Positions 15,945 through 25,315 of a DNA stretch of 64,000 nucleotides are shown here, piece by piece (the first letter of the stretch is position 1; each line of letters opens with the position of its first letter). A program made the position numbers and the translations under genes. This DNA comes from Candidatus Dactylopiibacterium carminicum. GTDB lineage: Bacteria; Pseudomonadota; Gammaproteobacteria; Burkholderiales; Rhodocyclaceae. Below the pieces are notes generated by a model that ran no database searches, had not been told where the DNA came from, and worked only from the letters and a program-made list of their open reading frames with translations. The stretch is from positions 1 through 64,000 of the forward strand of contig NZ_MDUX01000003.1 in NCBI RefSeq assembly GCF_014736495.1, given 5' to 3'.

Positions 15945-17773
15945 GGTGTTGGTCCTCCGGGGACTGCCCGGGAAAGCAGGTTGAGGAAACGTTCCGGAGG
16001 CAGGAAGCCTATGGCGCGCAAGGCGGGCTGTTCCTGACCGCCGGCGTCAAAGAAAAGGATGCCGGGCGGGCCGAAAAGGCCGAAGCGTTTCAGCAATGCC
16101 CGATCCTCTGGCGTGTTCTGCGTCACGTCGGCCTGCAGCAGCGTGAAACCGCCCATGCGTTCAGCCACGCGCGGATCGCTGAAGGTGCGGTATTCCATTT
16201 CTTTGCAGCTCACGCACCAGTCAGCGTAGAAATCCAGCATTACGGGGCGAGGGCTGGCAGCCAGGCGGGCATCCAGCTCGGCATTGCTGCGCACGCGTTC
16301 GAAACGTGGTTTGGCGTGTTGCGCGGCGGTTTCGTCTGCACCGAATGCTGCAAGCGGTTGCAATGGATCGCGCCCGCCCGCCAGCGCCCCAGCCAGCATT
16401 GCCGCACCCGCGAGAAGCAGGATCAGGCCGATGCCTTTCAACAATCGGAGCAGAGGTGGCGCATCGGGTGGCAGCGGGTCGATGGCGCGCAGGAATACGC
16501 CCCCCGTCAGCAGCAAGGCGCCCCAGCCCAGCATCGGCAGCAAGGGCGGCAGTACCGGAGAGACGAGATACAGCGCGGTAGCCAACAACAGGAAACCGAA
16601 GAAGCGCTTCACCCCTTCCATCCAGCGACCGGGTTTGGGCAGCCAGTGGCGAGCGGCAACGCCCACGATGACCAGAGGCAGCCCCATGCCCAGCGCCAGG
16701 GAAAACAGGGCGAGGCCACCCAGCAGTGCGTCACCGGTACGGGCGATATAGAGGAGGGCTCCCGCCAGTGGCGCCGTGATGCAGGGGCCGACGATCAGTG
16801 CCGAGATCGCGCCCATGATGGCTAACTGACCGACCGAATCGCCGTGGTGATGGGCGCTGGTCGAGAGCCGGTGTTGCCAGCGCGAGGGCAATTGCAGGTC
16901 GAAGATGCCGAACATCGCCAGCGCCAGTGCCACGAACATCAGCGCGAGCGCCCCCAGCACCCAGACGTTTTGCAGCCAGGCCGACAGCAACTGGCCCGAG
17001 TATGCTGCCAGCACGCCAGCGGCGGCGTAGGTCAGTGCCATGCCCAGCACGTAGGCGGTGGATAGCGCAAAAGCACGCCCTCGCGAGATGCCGTGACCGT
17101 GACCGACGATGATGCCGGAGAGAATCGGCAGCATCGGCAGGGTGCAGGGTGTGAACGAAAGCAGCAAGCCGAGCCCGAAGAAGGCCGGCAGGATCAGCAG
17201 CAGGTGGCCCCCGGCAAGCAGGCCGGCGATGCCGTCCTCCGTGTCGGAGGATGGTGCCTCGTTCGCCGTGCTCGTGGGGGTGCTCTGTGGTAGTGGCGTT
17301 GCTGCAGGCGCATTGCCCACGCCTTGCAGCCAGCCCGGTGTGCTGCGTTGCCCCAGGTCCGCCACGGGTTGGGGTCTTGCCGGATGCAGGGTGATGTCCG
17401 TGGGCGGGTAGCAGATGCCGATATCGGCGCAGCCCTGGAAGCGCACGGTGAGCGCGGCCTCTGCGGGGAGCTGCCGGTCCACGGGGATGCGGATGCGCAG
17501 GCTGTCACGATAGATCTGCTGGCGGCCGAAGAAGGCATCCTCGTGCGCCAGCCCTTCCGGCAGCTCGGCGGTCGTGGGCTGGCCGTCGAGCTGGAAGCGG
17601 AATTTCTCGCGATAGAGGTAATAACCGGGTTCGATGCGGAAACTCAGCTCCACGCTGGTGGTGTCCGGCTGGACCGCGCTGGCGCGGAAGGCCTGGTCGG
17701 GGGGCAGCGGTTCCGGGTTGGCGCTGGCGATCAGGCTCCAGCACAGCAGGCACAGGGCGAGCAGGCGGCTCAT
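15941..17773 (-). CDS. dsbD: Thiol:disulfide interchange protein DsbD
   Basis: A 610-residue inner-membrane reductase that passes electrons from cytoplasmic thioredoxin to periplasmic DsbC, DsbG or cytochrome c maturation factors. A signal peptide (about 1-18) precedes the N-terminal immunoglobulin-like domain with cysteines in FQGCADIGICYPP. The eight-helix CcdA-type core follows (about 195-440) with cysteines in FTPCTLPMLPI and VGPCITAP. The C-terminal thioredoxin domain has FYADWCVSCK near 520. All three redox pairs are intact. It overlaps cutA by four bases. Confidence 0.96.
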   Translation of the reverse strand: MSRLLALCLLCWSLIASANPEPLPPDQAFRASAVQPDTTSVELSFRIEPGYYLYREKFRFQLDGQPTTAELPEGLAHEDAFFGRQQIYRDSLRIRIPVDRQLPAEAALTVRFQGCADIGICYPPTDITLHPARPQPVADLGQRSTPGWLQGVGNAPAATPLPQSTPTSTANEAPSSDTEDGIAGLLAGGHLLLILPAFFGLGLLLSFTPCTLPMLPILSGIIVGHGHGISRGRAFALSTAYVLGMALTYAAAGVLAAYSGQLLSAWLQNVWVLGALALMFVALALAMFGIFDLQLPSRWQHRLSTSAHHHGDSVGQLAIMGAISALIVGPCITAPLAGALLYIARTGDALLGGLALFSLALGMGLPLVIVGVAARHWLPKPGRWMEGVKRFFGFLLLATALYLVSPVLPPLLPMLGWGALLLTGGVFLRAIDPLPPDAPPLLRLLKGIGLILLLAGAAMLAGALAGGRDPLQPLAAFGADETAAQHAKPRFERVRSNAELDARLAASPRPVMLDFYADWCVSCKEMEYRTFSDPRVAERMGGFTLLQADVTQNTPEDRALLKRFGLFGPPGILFFDAGGQEQPALRAIGFLPPERFLNLLSRAVPGGPTP

Positions 17774-18093
17774 GCGGCACTCTCGTTGCGAACCCAGTCC
17801 AGATAGGCCGGCAGGCCAGTGCTGACCGGCAGCGCAATGATTTCGGGCACGTCGTAGGGATGCAGCTCGCGGATCATGGCTTCCAGCGCGAGATAGTTGT
17901 TCTGTGTGCTCTTGATCAGCATGGGGTGTTCATCGCTTGTTTCGATATTGCCCTGCCAGCGATAGATCGAGCGGCAAGGGGCGAGCAGATTGACACAAGC
18001 TGCGAGCTGGCGTTCCAGCAAGGTTTGCGCGATCCGCTCCGCGGTGACGGCATCCGGGGCGTTGCAAAGAATCAGGAGCACGGTGTCCGGCAT
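17770..18093 (-). CDS. cutA: CutA1 divalent-cation tolerance protein
   Basis: A 107-residue trimeric CutA1 protein. The family core is complete: ILCNAPDAVTAERIAQTLLERQLAACVNLL, SIYRWQGNIETSDEHPMLIKS, and ELHPYDVPEIIALPVSTGLPAYLDWV. CutA mutants in E. coli are copper sensitive, but the molecular role is still unclear. The ATG at 18093 is chosen because everything upstream in the open frame overlaps the GST gene. The stop overlaps the dsbD start, a gene pair that is common in proteobacteria. Confidence 0.95.
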   Translation of the reverse strand: MPDTVLLILCNAPDAVTAERIAQTLLERQLAACVNLLAPCRSIYRWQGNIETSDEHPMLIKSTQNNYLALEAMIRELHPYDVPEIIALPVSTGLPAYLDWVRNESAA

Positions 18094-18109
18094 GGTGCTG
18101 GAGCCCCGT

Positions 18110-18718
18110 TCAGGCAACCGGCACGGTCTGCGCGAAGCTGGGCCGCTCGGACAAGCGTGCGGCATAGGCCGCAAGCGTCGGCCGGCCGTTGCGCCAGGCG
18201 TATTGCGGCAGGCGGAAATCCAGCCACAGCAGGCAACAGGCCGCCGCGATGTCGGCCCGTGAGAATCCATCGGGCCGCAGCCAGTCGTTGTCGCCCAGCT
18301 GTTGCACCAATGCATCCATGCCGCGTTCGAGTTTGGCGAGCTGGCGATCCACCACGTTTGCGTCCTGGCGTTCGGCTGGCCGCCGTGTTTCCGTCAGCCA
18401 GATCACCCCGGCTTCCGTGACGCCGTCGGCGAGTGCCTCGAGCTGGCGCACATGCAGCGCATCGAGCGCATCGGTGGGCAGGACGGGTGCTGCCGGGTTG
18501 ATGAGGTCGATGAAGTCTGCGATCACGGGCGAATCGAAAAAGGCTTCGCCAATTTCGGTCACCAGCGTGGGCACCTTGCCCAGCGGATTGAAGGCGGTGA
18601 CGCAGGTGTCGGGCTCGTAGGGCGAATCGACCACCAGATCGAAAGGCTGGCCCTTTTCCAGCAGGAGTACGCGGATCTTGCGTGCGAAGGGGCTGGTCAG
18701 CGAGGCGATGAGCTTCAT
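18110..18718 (-). CDS. Glutathione S-transferase family protein
   Basis: A 202-residue cytosolic GST. The N-terminal thioredoxin-like domain begins MKLIASLTSPFARKIRVLLLEKG, with Ser in the TSPF segment as probable catalytic residue, followed by NPLGKVPTLVTEIGEAFFDSPVIADFID, the cis-Pro and glutathione-binding region. The C-terminal helical domain includes DIAAACCLLWLDFRL. The sequence resembles the YibF-like branch; substrate unknown. It lies between cutA and an alpha/beta hydrolase gene on the same strand. The frame is open far upstream on the same strand, but only the ATG at 18718 gives a GST start. Confidence 0.9.
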   Translation of the reverse strand: MKLIASLTSPFARKIRVLLLEKGQPFDLVVDSPYEPDTCVTAFNPLGKVPTLVTEIGEAFFDSPVIADFIDLINPAAPVLPTDALDALHVRQLEALADGVTEAGVIWLTETRRPAERQDANVVDRQLAKLERGMDALVQQLGDNDWLRPDGFSRADIAAACCLLWLDFRLPQYAWRNGRPTLAAYAARLSERPSFAQTVPVA

Positions 18719-18750
18719 CGTGGCATCTCCTTGGCCGGAGGCCTCCGGCT

Positions 18751-19401
18751 TCAGTGTCGTTCGCAGAAGGCGCGATTGACGATGTCGCGCAACACCTGCA
18801 GGCGTCCGTGGAAGAAATGGTCTGCGCCCGGCACCACCAGCACCGGTACGCCGATCGGCTCGGCCCAGGCCAGCACGTTGGCGAGCGGAACCGTTTCGTC
18901 CTTCGAACCGTGGATCACCAGGGTATCGGGGCTGACCGCCTCGGTGACGTAGCTGCGCGCGCCCTCCACGTAGCCGGACGCCGTGCCCACCAGTACCAGG
19001 CGTCTGGCGGGCTTGCCGGCGGCAGCCAGGCGTTGCGCGACACGCGTCTGCACGAAGGCGCCGAAGGAGAAGCCGGCCAGCACTGTGGCTTGAAGCTCCG
19101 GCCAGCGGGCATGTGCCCAGTCCAGCACCGCGAGCATGTCCTCGGTTTCCGCGTTGCCATGATCGTGTGCGCCCACCGAGCGGCCAACGCCGCGGAAATT
19201 CGGCCGCAGGGCCACGTAACCCAGATCCCGCAGCGTTCGTGCCAGTGTGTGCGCGACCTTGTTGGTGTTGGCTCCACCGAACAGCGGATGCGGGTGGGTC
19301 ACCAGCGCGATGCCTTTGGGATCCGGCGGGCATTCGACAAGCAGCTCGATGGCGCCATCCGGACCGTCGATCAGCAGGTTTTCGGTGCTTTGAGGCTTCA
19401 T
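18751..19401 (-). CDS. Alpha/beta hydrolase
   Basis: A 216-residue alpha/beta-fold hydrolase of the short type (dienelactone-hydrolase-like / YfhR-type). Visible are HPHPLFGGANTNKVAHTLAR (oxyanion region), LRPNFRGVGRS, the nucleophile elbow GFSFGAF (Ser), IHGSKDETVP (Asp) and GADHFFHG (His), so the catalytic triad is complete. The substrate is unknown. Its start overlaps the stop of the ferredoxin gene by four bases, indicating coupling of the two genes. Confidence 0.88.
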   Translation of the reverse strand: MKPQSTENLLIDGPDGAIELLVECPPDPKGIALVTHPHPLFGGANTNKVAHTLARTLRDLGYVALRPNFRGVGRSVGAHDHGNAETEDMLAVLDWAHARWPELQATVLAGFSFGAFVQTRVAQRLAAAGKPARRLVLVGTASGYVEGARSYVTEAVSPDTLVIHGSKDETVPLANVLAWAEPIGVPVLVVPGADHFFHGRLQVLRDIVNRAFCERH

Positions 19402-19709
19402 CGTTTCAGGCGCTCCACGATGCGACCGTGTTGCAGATGCTCAGTCAGGATCTCGTCGATATCCGCTTCTCTGTCGAAGTGATACCAGGTGCCTTCGGGG
19501 TAGATCACCAGGATGGGGCCATCGTCGCAGCGGCCCAGGCAGCCGGCGCGGTTAATGCGGATGCGTCCGCCGCGGGCCAGGCCGAGGGTCTTGGCGCGAT
19601 CCTTGGCGTAGGCGGCCAGTTCGGAGGAGCGGTGGTTGGCGCAGCAATCGGCGGGGGCTTCGCGTTGATTGCAGCAGACAAAGACGTGGTGCTTGTAATA
19701 GTTGTCCAT
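19398..19709 (-). CDS. [2Fe-2S] thioredoxin-like ferredoxin
   Basis: A 103-residue ferredoxin of the thioredoxin-fold type (NuoE/Shethna-like). The four-cysteine pattern is visible: FVCCNQREAPADCCANH in the N-terminal half and NRAGCLGRCDDGPILVIYPEG in the C-terminal half. Such proteins carry one [2Fe-2S] cluster; partners are unknown. The ATG at 19709 follows AGAGAG and is preferred to the upstream in-frame start at 19733. It is first in a probable operon with the alpha/beta hydrolase, then GST and cutA-dsbD-ridA. Confidence 0.9.
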   Translation of the reverse strand: MDNYYKHHVFVCCNQREAPADCCANHRSSELAAYAKDRAKTLGLARGGRIRINRAGCLGRCDDGPILVIYPEGTWYHFDREADIDEILTEHLQHGRIVERLKR

Positions 19710-19931
19710 GCCGACTCTCTGTTGTGCGGGCAAGCGCAGATTATAGGCTTGCCCGCCCGGGAGGCTACCCTCGGCATGAACCGCCCCTGTGGCGAGGCCA
19801 GAGGAGATGCTTCCGAACCTGTTCCTGATCTTGCTGCGACCCCGTCCAGCGTTGATGCGCTGCTCGGTTTGATGTTGCCTGTGCCCCTGGTGGGGACTCT
19901 CGCGACAGACCCGGAACAGGTGTTCAGTGGA

Positions 19932-21123
19932 TCATTGCCCGGCGATTGGCCACAGCAGGTGATCCAGGCTCTTCTGCGTGTCTGCCGGCAGGCCGGCGAG
20001 GATCTTCGCGTAGTTGCCCGTCCTGTAGGCGCGTTCGGCCATCAGCAGCACGGGCACCATCGGTTCGAAGTTGAGTTTCGGCTCTTCCTTGGTCGCCAGT
20101 GTCCAGGATGAGGGATTGGCGGTTGCATTGGCCAGGAAGTCGATGCCGCGCTTGAGTGAGCGGGCGTCGATCTCGAAATTCCACACGTCGATCGCACAGC
20201 GGAACTGTGGATGCACGCAGTGCGGGTCGCGTCAGCCTTCAGCGTCATGCCCGGCATGCTGACCTGTTCGCCATAGCGTGCGATGCGCAGCGCGGCCTCC
20301 AGATTGAAGGCGCTGTAATGGAAGGGGCGGGTCCGCTCGAGTTCCATGTGCTGGCGGCCGTCGGTGGCGATCTGCGAGGCGATGCGGCGGGTCTGCGCAT
20401 CGAAAGTACGGCGGGCTGCGCCTTCCGCATTGCCGATGAAGAGCAGGTAGTTGATCAGCTGGGCGTCGTAGAACATGCCGTGATTGTTGTGCCAGACATC
20501 TTCTTCGTGTCCGGTTTCGCTGTTGACCATCCAGTCCGCGAATTCGGCAAACCATGCGCGCAGCGTCTGCAGTTCCTTGGCGCTGAAACTGTCGCTCGGG
20601 CCGATCAGTGCCACGGCATCGATCACCATCCACATGTTGCGGGTGTCGATCAGTCCGATGCCACGGCCGTCAACCACACCCGGGATGGCCTGGGCGAAGC
20701 GCAGGCTGGGATTCATGCGGGTCTTGGGATCGACGAACCAGGTCCGCAGCTGCGCTGCTGCGCGTTCGGCATATTTCTTGTCGCCGGTGAAGTAATAGGC
20801 CAGGGAAAGATCCCGCACGCTGGTGTTCATGCGTTGCAGGCGGGCAGAGTCCAGCCCGTTGCCGCGGACTTCCGGGTTGGTCTGGCCGTCGCGCCGGACG
20901 TAGGGCAGTTTGTTCGGCGTATCGGGGTTGGGCCACCAGTAGGGCCCCATGCTCATGTAGTCGCGCTTGTCGCCGGAAAGCGGCGTCATGTCCTTGGCCG
21001 TCACGGTCTCCAGCTGTCCGCCCAGTGCCTTGTTGGCCGAGGCGAGCAAGTTATCGTAGGCCGGCTTGAGTCTGGTGTCGCCAGCCCCATCGCCAGGGTT
21101 TTGAGCAGGGTGTTTTCGGACAT
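19932..21123 (-). pseudogene. Alginate-lyase-family protein, broken by two frameshifts
   Basis: A polysaccharide lyase of the alginate_lyase (PF05426) type. The middle frame has the family signature: SGDKRDYMSMGPYWWPNPDTP, a TGDKKYAERAAAQLRTWFVDP segment, and HNNHGMFYDAQLINYLLF with the active-site Asn-His-His. The best start, ATG 21123 after AAAGGAGG, is in another frame and must shift near the four-base run 21085-21088. The C-terminal end (VHPQFRCAIDVWNFEIDARS...) is in a third frame, shifting near 20224-20226. Adding one C/G at each run gives a single 397-codon frame of family length. No clear signal peptide is visible. The adjacent stretch 19734-19931 is gene-free. Confidence 0.82.
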
Positions 21124-21294
21124 TCTCGATCCTCCTTTGGTGGCTTCATGCGGGCTTCGATGCCCGGGCTTGTCGAAGGCGAGTATAGATCCAAGTAAAA
21201 CGTTTATCTTAAAAGAAAATATTTATGCGCATGAGGCTCTCTGTTCAGATGAATATCGTTTAATTGCCTGTGCCTTTCCAGGGCGTTGGCTGCG

Positions 21295-24200
21295 TCAACC
21301 TGCCTGGCCCTGCCGAAGCGTTTCATCCAGCGCGGCGGGCGCCAACCAGTCCTTGAGTACACGCTGCAGTGTATCCAGCGAGACCGGCTTGGTGATGTAG
21401 TCATCCATGCCCGAAGCCAGGGCGAGGGTCCGGTCGTCGCGCATGGCATCGGCGCTGACGCCGACGATGCGTGCCTGCACGCCACGCGTGCGCAGCGCGC
21501 GGGTGGCGGAGAGGCCATCCAGTACCGGCATGTGGGTGTCCATGAAGATCAGGTCATAGTGCTGCGCGCTGCAGCGTTCTAGCGCGAGCTCGCCGTTGGC
21601 GGCCGAGTCGACATGCTGGGCTCCGAGCTTGGCCAGCAGACGGCTGAGTACCAGGGTGTTGACGTTGTTGTCCTCGACGATCAGCAGTCTCGATTCCGGC
21701 GGGATCTGGCTGTCCGGCGCGTCCGGCATGGCGGGCGGCGCAGCGGGCGCGGCAATGTCCAGCCAGACCGTGAACCAGAATTCCGAGCCTTTCCCCAGCT
21801 GACTGATGACGCCGATCTCGCCCTGCATCAGGCCACACAGCATGCGGCAGATGGAAAGACCGAGGCCCGTACCGCCGAAGCGGCGCGTGGTGCTCATGTC
21901 CGCCTGCTCGAAGGGCGTGAAGATATGGGCCTGCTTGTCGGCCGGAATGCCGATGCCCGTATCGCGCACACGGGCGCGCAGCTGCACACGCTCGCCTTCA
22001 CGTTCGCCCTGTTCGAGGGAGACCGAGATGCTGCCATGGGTGGTGAATTTGAACGCGTTGCCGACGAGATTGACCAGGATCTGCCGTAGTCGCGTGGAGT
22101 CTCCCGCCAGCGTGGGTGGGATGGCCGGATCGAGATGGCACTGGAAATCCAGATTCTTTTCCTGAGCCAGCGGAGCAAAGAGCTGCTGAAGCTCGGCGAG
22201 CTGGGGGCCGAGTCCGAAGGGGGCATGTTCCAGGCTGAGCTTGCGGGCCTCGATCTTGGAGTAGTCGAGAATGTCGTTGATGATCGCCAGCAGGGCCTCG
22301 CCGGAGCTGCGCATGGTGCGCACGTAATCCTCCTGCTCGGCGTTGAGCGGAGTCGCTGCCAGCAGTTGTGCCATGCCGATGATGCCGTTCATGGGGGTGC
22401 GGATTTCGTGCGACATCATGGCCAGGAAGTCGCTCTTGGCGCGGTTGGCTGCGTTGGCGGTATCGCGTGCGGCGATCAGCTCCTGCTCGCTGCGGTAGCG
22501 GTGGGTGATGTCCGTGAAGCAGTACACGCGGCCGATGATCTGTTCGCCGTGGCGGGCCGGGCGCGAGGTGCATTCGAAAATGCGTCCGTCGCGTAGGGCC
22601 ATCGCATCGAAGGTGTCGCCATCGGTGTCGGGCGGGGTGCGGGTGAACAGGTTCGAGGCATCCTCGCCGGGGGCGATGCTGCCACCTAGCCAGGCCAGCA
22701 GACGACCATCTTCATGGCTCAGCAGTAACTCGTCAGGTAGTTGCCAGAGTTGGGAAAAGCGCCGGTTCATGTTGGCGATGCGGCCCTGCCGGTCCAGCAC
22801 CAGGATGCCGTCCGCCGTGGCTTCGAGCGTGGCGCGTAGTTGCGAGGTGGTGCGTGCCAGGGATTCCTCTGCCTGCTTGCGCGCGCCCTGGGGTTGAACG
22901 CAGACGGTGATCCAGCCGGGAACGCCGGGCAAGCGGCGGACGCTTTTCAGCGTGATGAGCATCTCGCCGTTTGCGCGCTGATGCAGCCCCTCTGCGTCGA
23001 TCAGTTCGGCATCGAAGTAATAGGTTACGCGCCGGCGCGGGCTGAGATAGTCAAACACCGCCAATGGCAGCTGGATGGGGCGGATCGCCTTGCTGATACT
23101 GATGTCGGGCTCCAGTTCGAGGTCAAGCATGATGGCCTCGTCCTTGGGCACATCCGGGTCATAGATCAGCACCCAAGGGCGCAACGGTTTCTTCGGGTTC
23201 ACCGACTGTACCAGCGCCAGCGCATCGTTGGAGAGTTTGACCACCGAGCCCGGCGGATACACACCCAGGCTCTTGATCAGCAACTGCAGCACGCGCGTGT
23301 CGAAACGGCTGCGGCGCTGCGCATACATCAGCGAGAGTGCTTCGTGCGGTGTCAGCGCGCGTGTCGGGTTCGTCGGATTGCACAGGTTGTCGTAATGATT
23401 GACCAGCGCCAGGATGCGCGCGCCGGGATGGATCGCGTCTCCCCGCAGCCCCTGCGGATAGCCCGAACCATCGACCATCTCGTGGTGCTGGTAGATGATC
23501 TGCTGCACGGTCTCCGGCAAGCCTATCTTCTGCGCCAGGCGCAGGCCGTGCTCGCAGTGCAGCTTACGCAATTCGTTTTCGGCGCCGGTGAGCTCCTCCG
23601 TCTTCTTCAGCACACGGTCGGGGATTTCCACCAGGCCGATGTCGTGCAGCAGCGCGCTCAGCCCGAGCTGGCGGGCCTCTTCGCTGCTGATGCCGAGGTC
23701 GCGTGCCAGCATCAGCGAGAGGATGGAGGCGTTCAGCCCGTGGAAATAGACATCCTCTCCGCCTGCCTTCTCCCCCATCACATGCAGGGTGAGTTCGGGG
23801 GCTTCGAGAAAAGCCTGGGCCATTTGCTCCACCAGCATGCCGAGTTCTTCAAGGCATTCGCGCGGTCGCGAGAGCAGGCCCCGATTGACGCTGCGCATGA
23901 TGCTGCCCGCCTTCACGAAGGCGCGCTCCACGTTGATGATCTGTTCGCGCCGCGCTTGCAGGCGGCGGATGCGTTCGCGCTTGGCGGCCAGTGCCGGGTC
24001 GTCGGCCGGGGCCGGGCCGGCTGTGCCTTCGTCGGAGTGATCGCCATCGCCCGTCAGGTCCAGGGAGGATGCGATGCCGGCAGTTGCGGTCAGGCCGATG
24101 GCGGGGAAGTCCGCTGGTACTTCGCTGCGGTCGGGGTCGTAACGGAAATGCTTGACGCCCAGATGGCGCAAGGTCTCGATCTGGTCGTCCGAGCGGATCT

Positions 24201-24321
24201 TGAAGCTGTTGAAGCTGAAAGGATGGCTGAACCAGGGCAGGTCTACGAACACGAACAAGCCGATGCACAACTGCTCGGGCGTGACGAAATAGTCCTGGCT
24301 GGCCGGACGCGGGCTCTCCAT
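21295..24321 (-). CDS. DUF3391 - HD-GYP - PAS - hybrid histidine kinase
   Basis: A 1008-residue multidomain signalling protein without obvious membrane helices. An N-terminal DUF3391 domain (about 10-120) is followed by an HD-GYP phosphodiesterase domain (about 190-400) with [12 protein letters not shown] near 225 and [13 protein letters not shown] near 280. Further domains are PAS (about 495-610), HisKA with the phospho-acceptor [11 protein letters not shown] near 638, HATPase ([25 protein letters not shown]) and a receiver domain with FMDTHMP (Asp near 924). It could couple cyclic-di-GMP breakdown and phosphorelay in one chain. No cognate response regulator lies nearby. See the finding on this architecture. 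Confidence 0.92.
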   Translation of the reverse strand: MESPRPASQDYFVTPEQLCIGLFVFVDLPWFSHPFSFNSFKIRSDDQIETLRHLGVKHFRYDPDRSEVPADFPAIGLTATAGIASSLDLTGDGDHSDEGTAGPAPADDPALAAKRERIRRLQARREQIINVERAFVKAGSIMRSVNRGLLSRPRECLEELGMLVEQMAQAFLEAPELTLHVMGEKAGGEDVYFHGLNASILSLMLARDLGISSEEARQLGLSALLHDIGLVEIPDRVLKKTEELTGAENELRKLHCEHGLRLAQKIGLPETVQQIIYQHHEMVDGSGYPQGLRGDAIHPGARILALVNHYDNLCNPTNPTRALTPHEALSLMYAQRRSRFDTRVLQLLIKSLGVYPPGSVVKLSNDALALVQSVNPKKPLRPWVLIYDPDVPKDEAIMLDLELEPDISISKAIRPIQLPLAVFDYLSPRRRVTYYFDAELIDAEGLHQRANGEMLITLKSVRRLPGVPGWITVCVQPQGARKQAEESLARTTSQLRATLEATADGILVLDRQGRIANMNRRFSQLWQLPDELLLSHEDGRLLAWLGGSIAPGEDASNLFTRTPPDTDGDTFDAMALRDGRIFECTSRPARHGEQIIGRVYCFTDITHRYRSEQELIAARDTANAANRAKSDFLAMMSHEIRTPMNGIIGMAQLLAATPLNAEQEDYVRTMRSSGEALLAIINDILDYSKIEARKLSLEHAPFGLGPQLAELQQLFAPLAQEKNLDFQCHLDPAIPPTLAGDSTRLRQILVNLVGNAFKFTTHGSISVSLEQGEREGERVQLRARVRDTGIGIPADKQAHIFTPFEQADMSTTRRFGGTGLGLSICRMLCGLMQGEIGVISQLGKGSEFWFTVWLDIAAPAAPPAMPDAPDSQIPPESRLLIVEDNNVNTLVLSRLLAKLGAQHVDSAANGELALERCSAQHYDLIFMDTHMPVLDGLSATRALRTRGVQARIVGVSADAMRDDRTLALASGMDDYITKPVSLDTLQRVLKDWLAPAALDETLRQGQAG

Positions 24322-24442
24322 GGTCGGTCGCTTCTCGGTCGAGGCTGTCTGCCTATATCGGCGGCAGGGCGTACCGGTTGAGTGATTGTGCCCGGGCTTC
24401 CGATCCGCCCGGGCCCGCCAGGATGGCGCGCGGATCGCCTGC

Positions 24443-25291
24443 TCAATAACCCGTGGTGGTTCCCAGGCCGCTGGGCAGACGGCTACTGAGCTGGGCGGGG
24501 GTATAGGCTTGCCGCGTCCAGATCAGCCAGTCGAGCGTACTTTTGTAAGTGGTGTCATGTGCATCGCCGAAGGCAATGTGGTTGTCACCCTGGCTGGTAC
24601 TGGCGCGCAGTGTGCCGCTCTGCGTCAGCAGGGGCGTGCTGCTGCCATCGACATAGACCGCGATGCTGCCGCTGGAGGCGCTGGTGAGCGTGAAGTTCAG
24701 CTGGTAGGTGTGCAGCGCCTTGCTGGCCGTGGTGGCGCCGTTCCAGAGTTCCAGCTGCACACCATCGCCGCTCTTGCCGATGCGCAGTTCGATCTGGCTG
24801 CCTGCAACGCCGCTGTCGGCCAGGGCAAGGCGTACATCCAGACTGCGATTCAAGGTGTAGCTCGTGCCAGGGGCGAGGCGGAACAGCACGCTGCCGGATT
24901 TCGGATAGCTGCCATCCGCAGGCCAGGCATTGGCGAAACTCGCCAGCGGTTCGGCACTGGCGATGTTGATGCTGTTCAGGTGCAGGCTGCCGTCGGTGAT
25001 GCTGAAATAGCTGCCGGTGTTGCCGCTGACGCTGAAGGGGGCGTGGCTGCCATCGGGCAGGTCGAGCGCCTGTGCATGGTCGGGGAGGCGGCTGCCGTCG
25101 TAGGCATACCAGGCAATGCTGCTGGAACTGGAACTGGAACTGGAGGAGGACGAGGCGCTGGAGGACGGCTGTGAGGACGCCGAGGATGAGTTTCCGCCGG
25201 AGGAATCACCGCCGCCACCGCCGCCGCAGGCGACCAGCAGGAGGCTGAGTAGCAGGGGAAAACCGAGCGCGGCGCGAAGCGATGCGGACAT
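24443..25291 (-). CDS. Polyserine-linker lipoprotein with LamG/ConA-like domain
   Basis: A 282-residue probable outer-membrane lipoprotein. The signal peptide ends in the lipobox LLVACGGGG (lipidated Cys), followed by a glycine stretch and a long serine-rich linker (about residues 35-60, including a run of twelve Ser), then a single beta-sandwich domain resembling LamG/concanavalin A-like (SVLFRLAPGTSYTLNRSLDVRLAL, QIELRIGKSGDGVQLELWNG, DWLIWTRQAYTPAQL). Polyserine linkers of this type are known in polysaccharide-degrading bacteria such as Saccharophagus. Function is unknown; glycan binding is inference. ATG 25291 is chosen for its AAGGA site and signal peptide. Confidence 0.75.
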   Translation of the reverse strand: MSASLRAALGFPLLLSLLLVACGGGGGGDSSGGNSSSASSQPSSSASSSSSSSSSSSSIAWYAYDGSRLPDHAQALDLPDGSHAPFSVSGNTGSYFSITDGSLHLNSINIASAEPLASFANAWPADGSYPKSGSVLFRLAPGTSYTLNRSLDVRLALADSGVAGSQIELRIGKSGDGVQLELWNGATTASKALHTYQLNFTLTSASSGSIAVYVDGSSTPLLTQSGTLRASTSQGDNHIAFGDAHDTTYKSTLDWLIWTRQAYTPAQLSSRLPSGLGTTTGY

Positions 25292-25315
25292 GTCTGTTCC
25301 TTTCATGGGGGGCGA

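Noticed and set aside
19113-20111. 332-residue plus-strand frame
   Set aside because: It runs opposite the alpha/beta hydrolase, ferredoxin and alginate-lyase genes, which all have family motifs.
22840-24381. 513-residue plus-strand open frame
   Set aside because: It is antisense to the intact hybrid histidine kinase gene; the composition is that of a GC-rich shadow frame (rich in Arg, Gln, Ala, Gly) with no recognisable motif.
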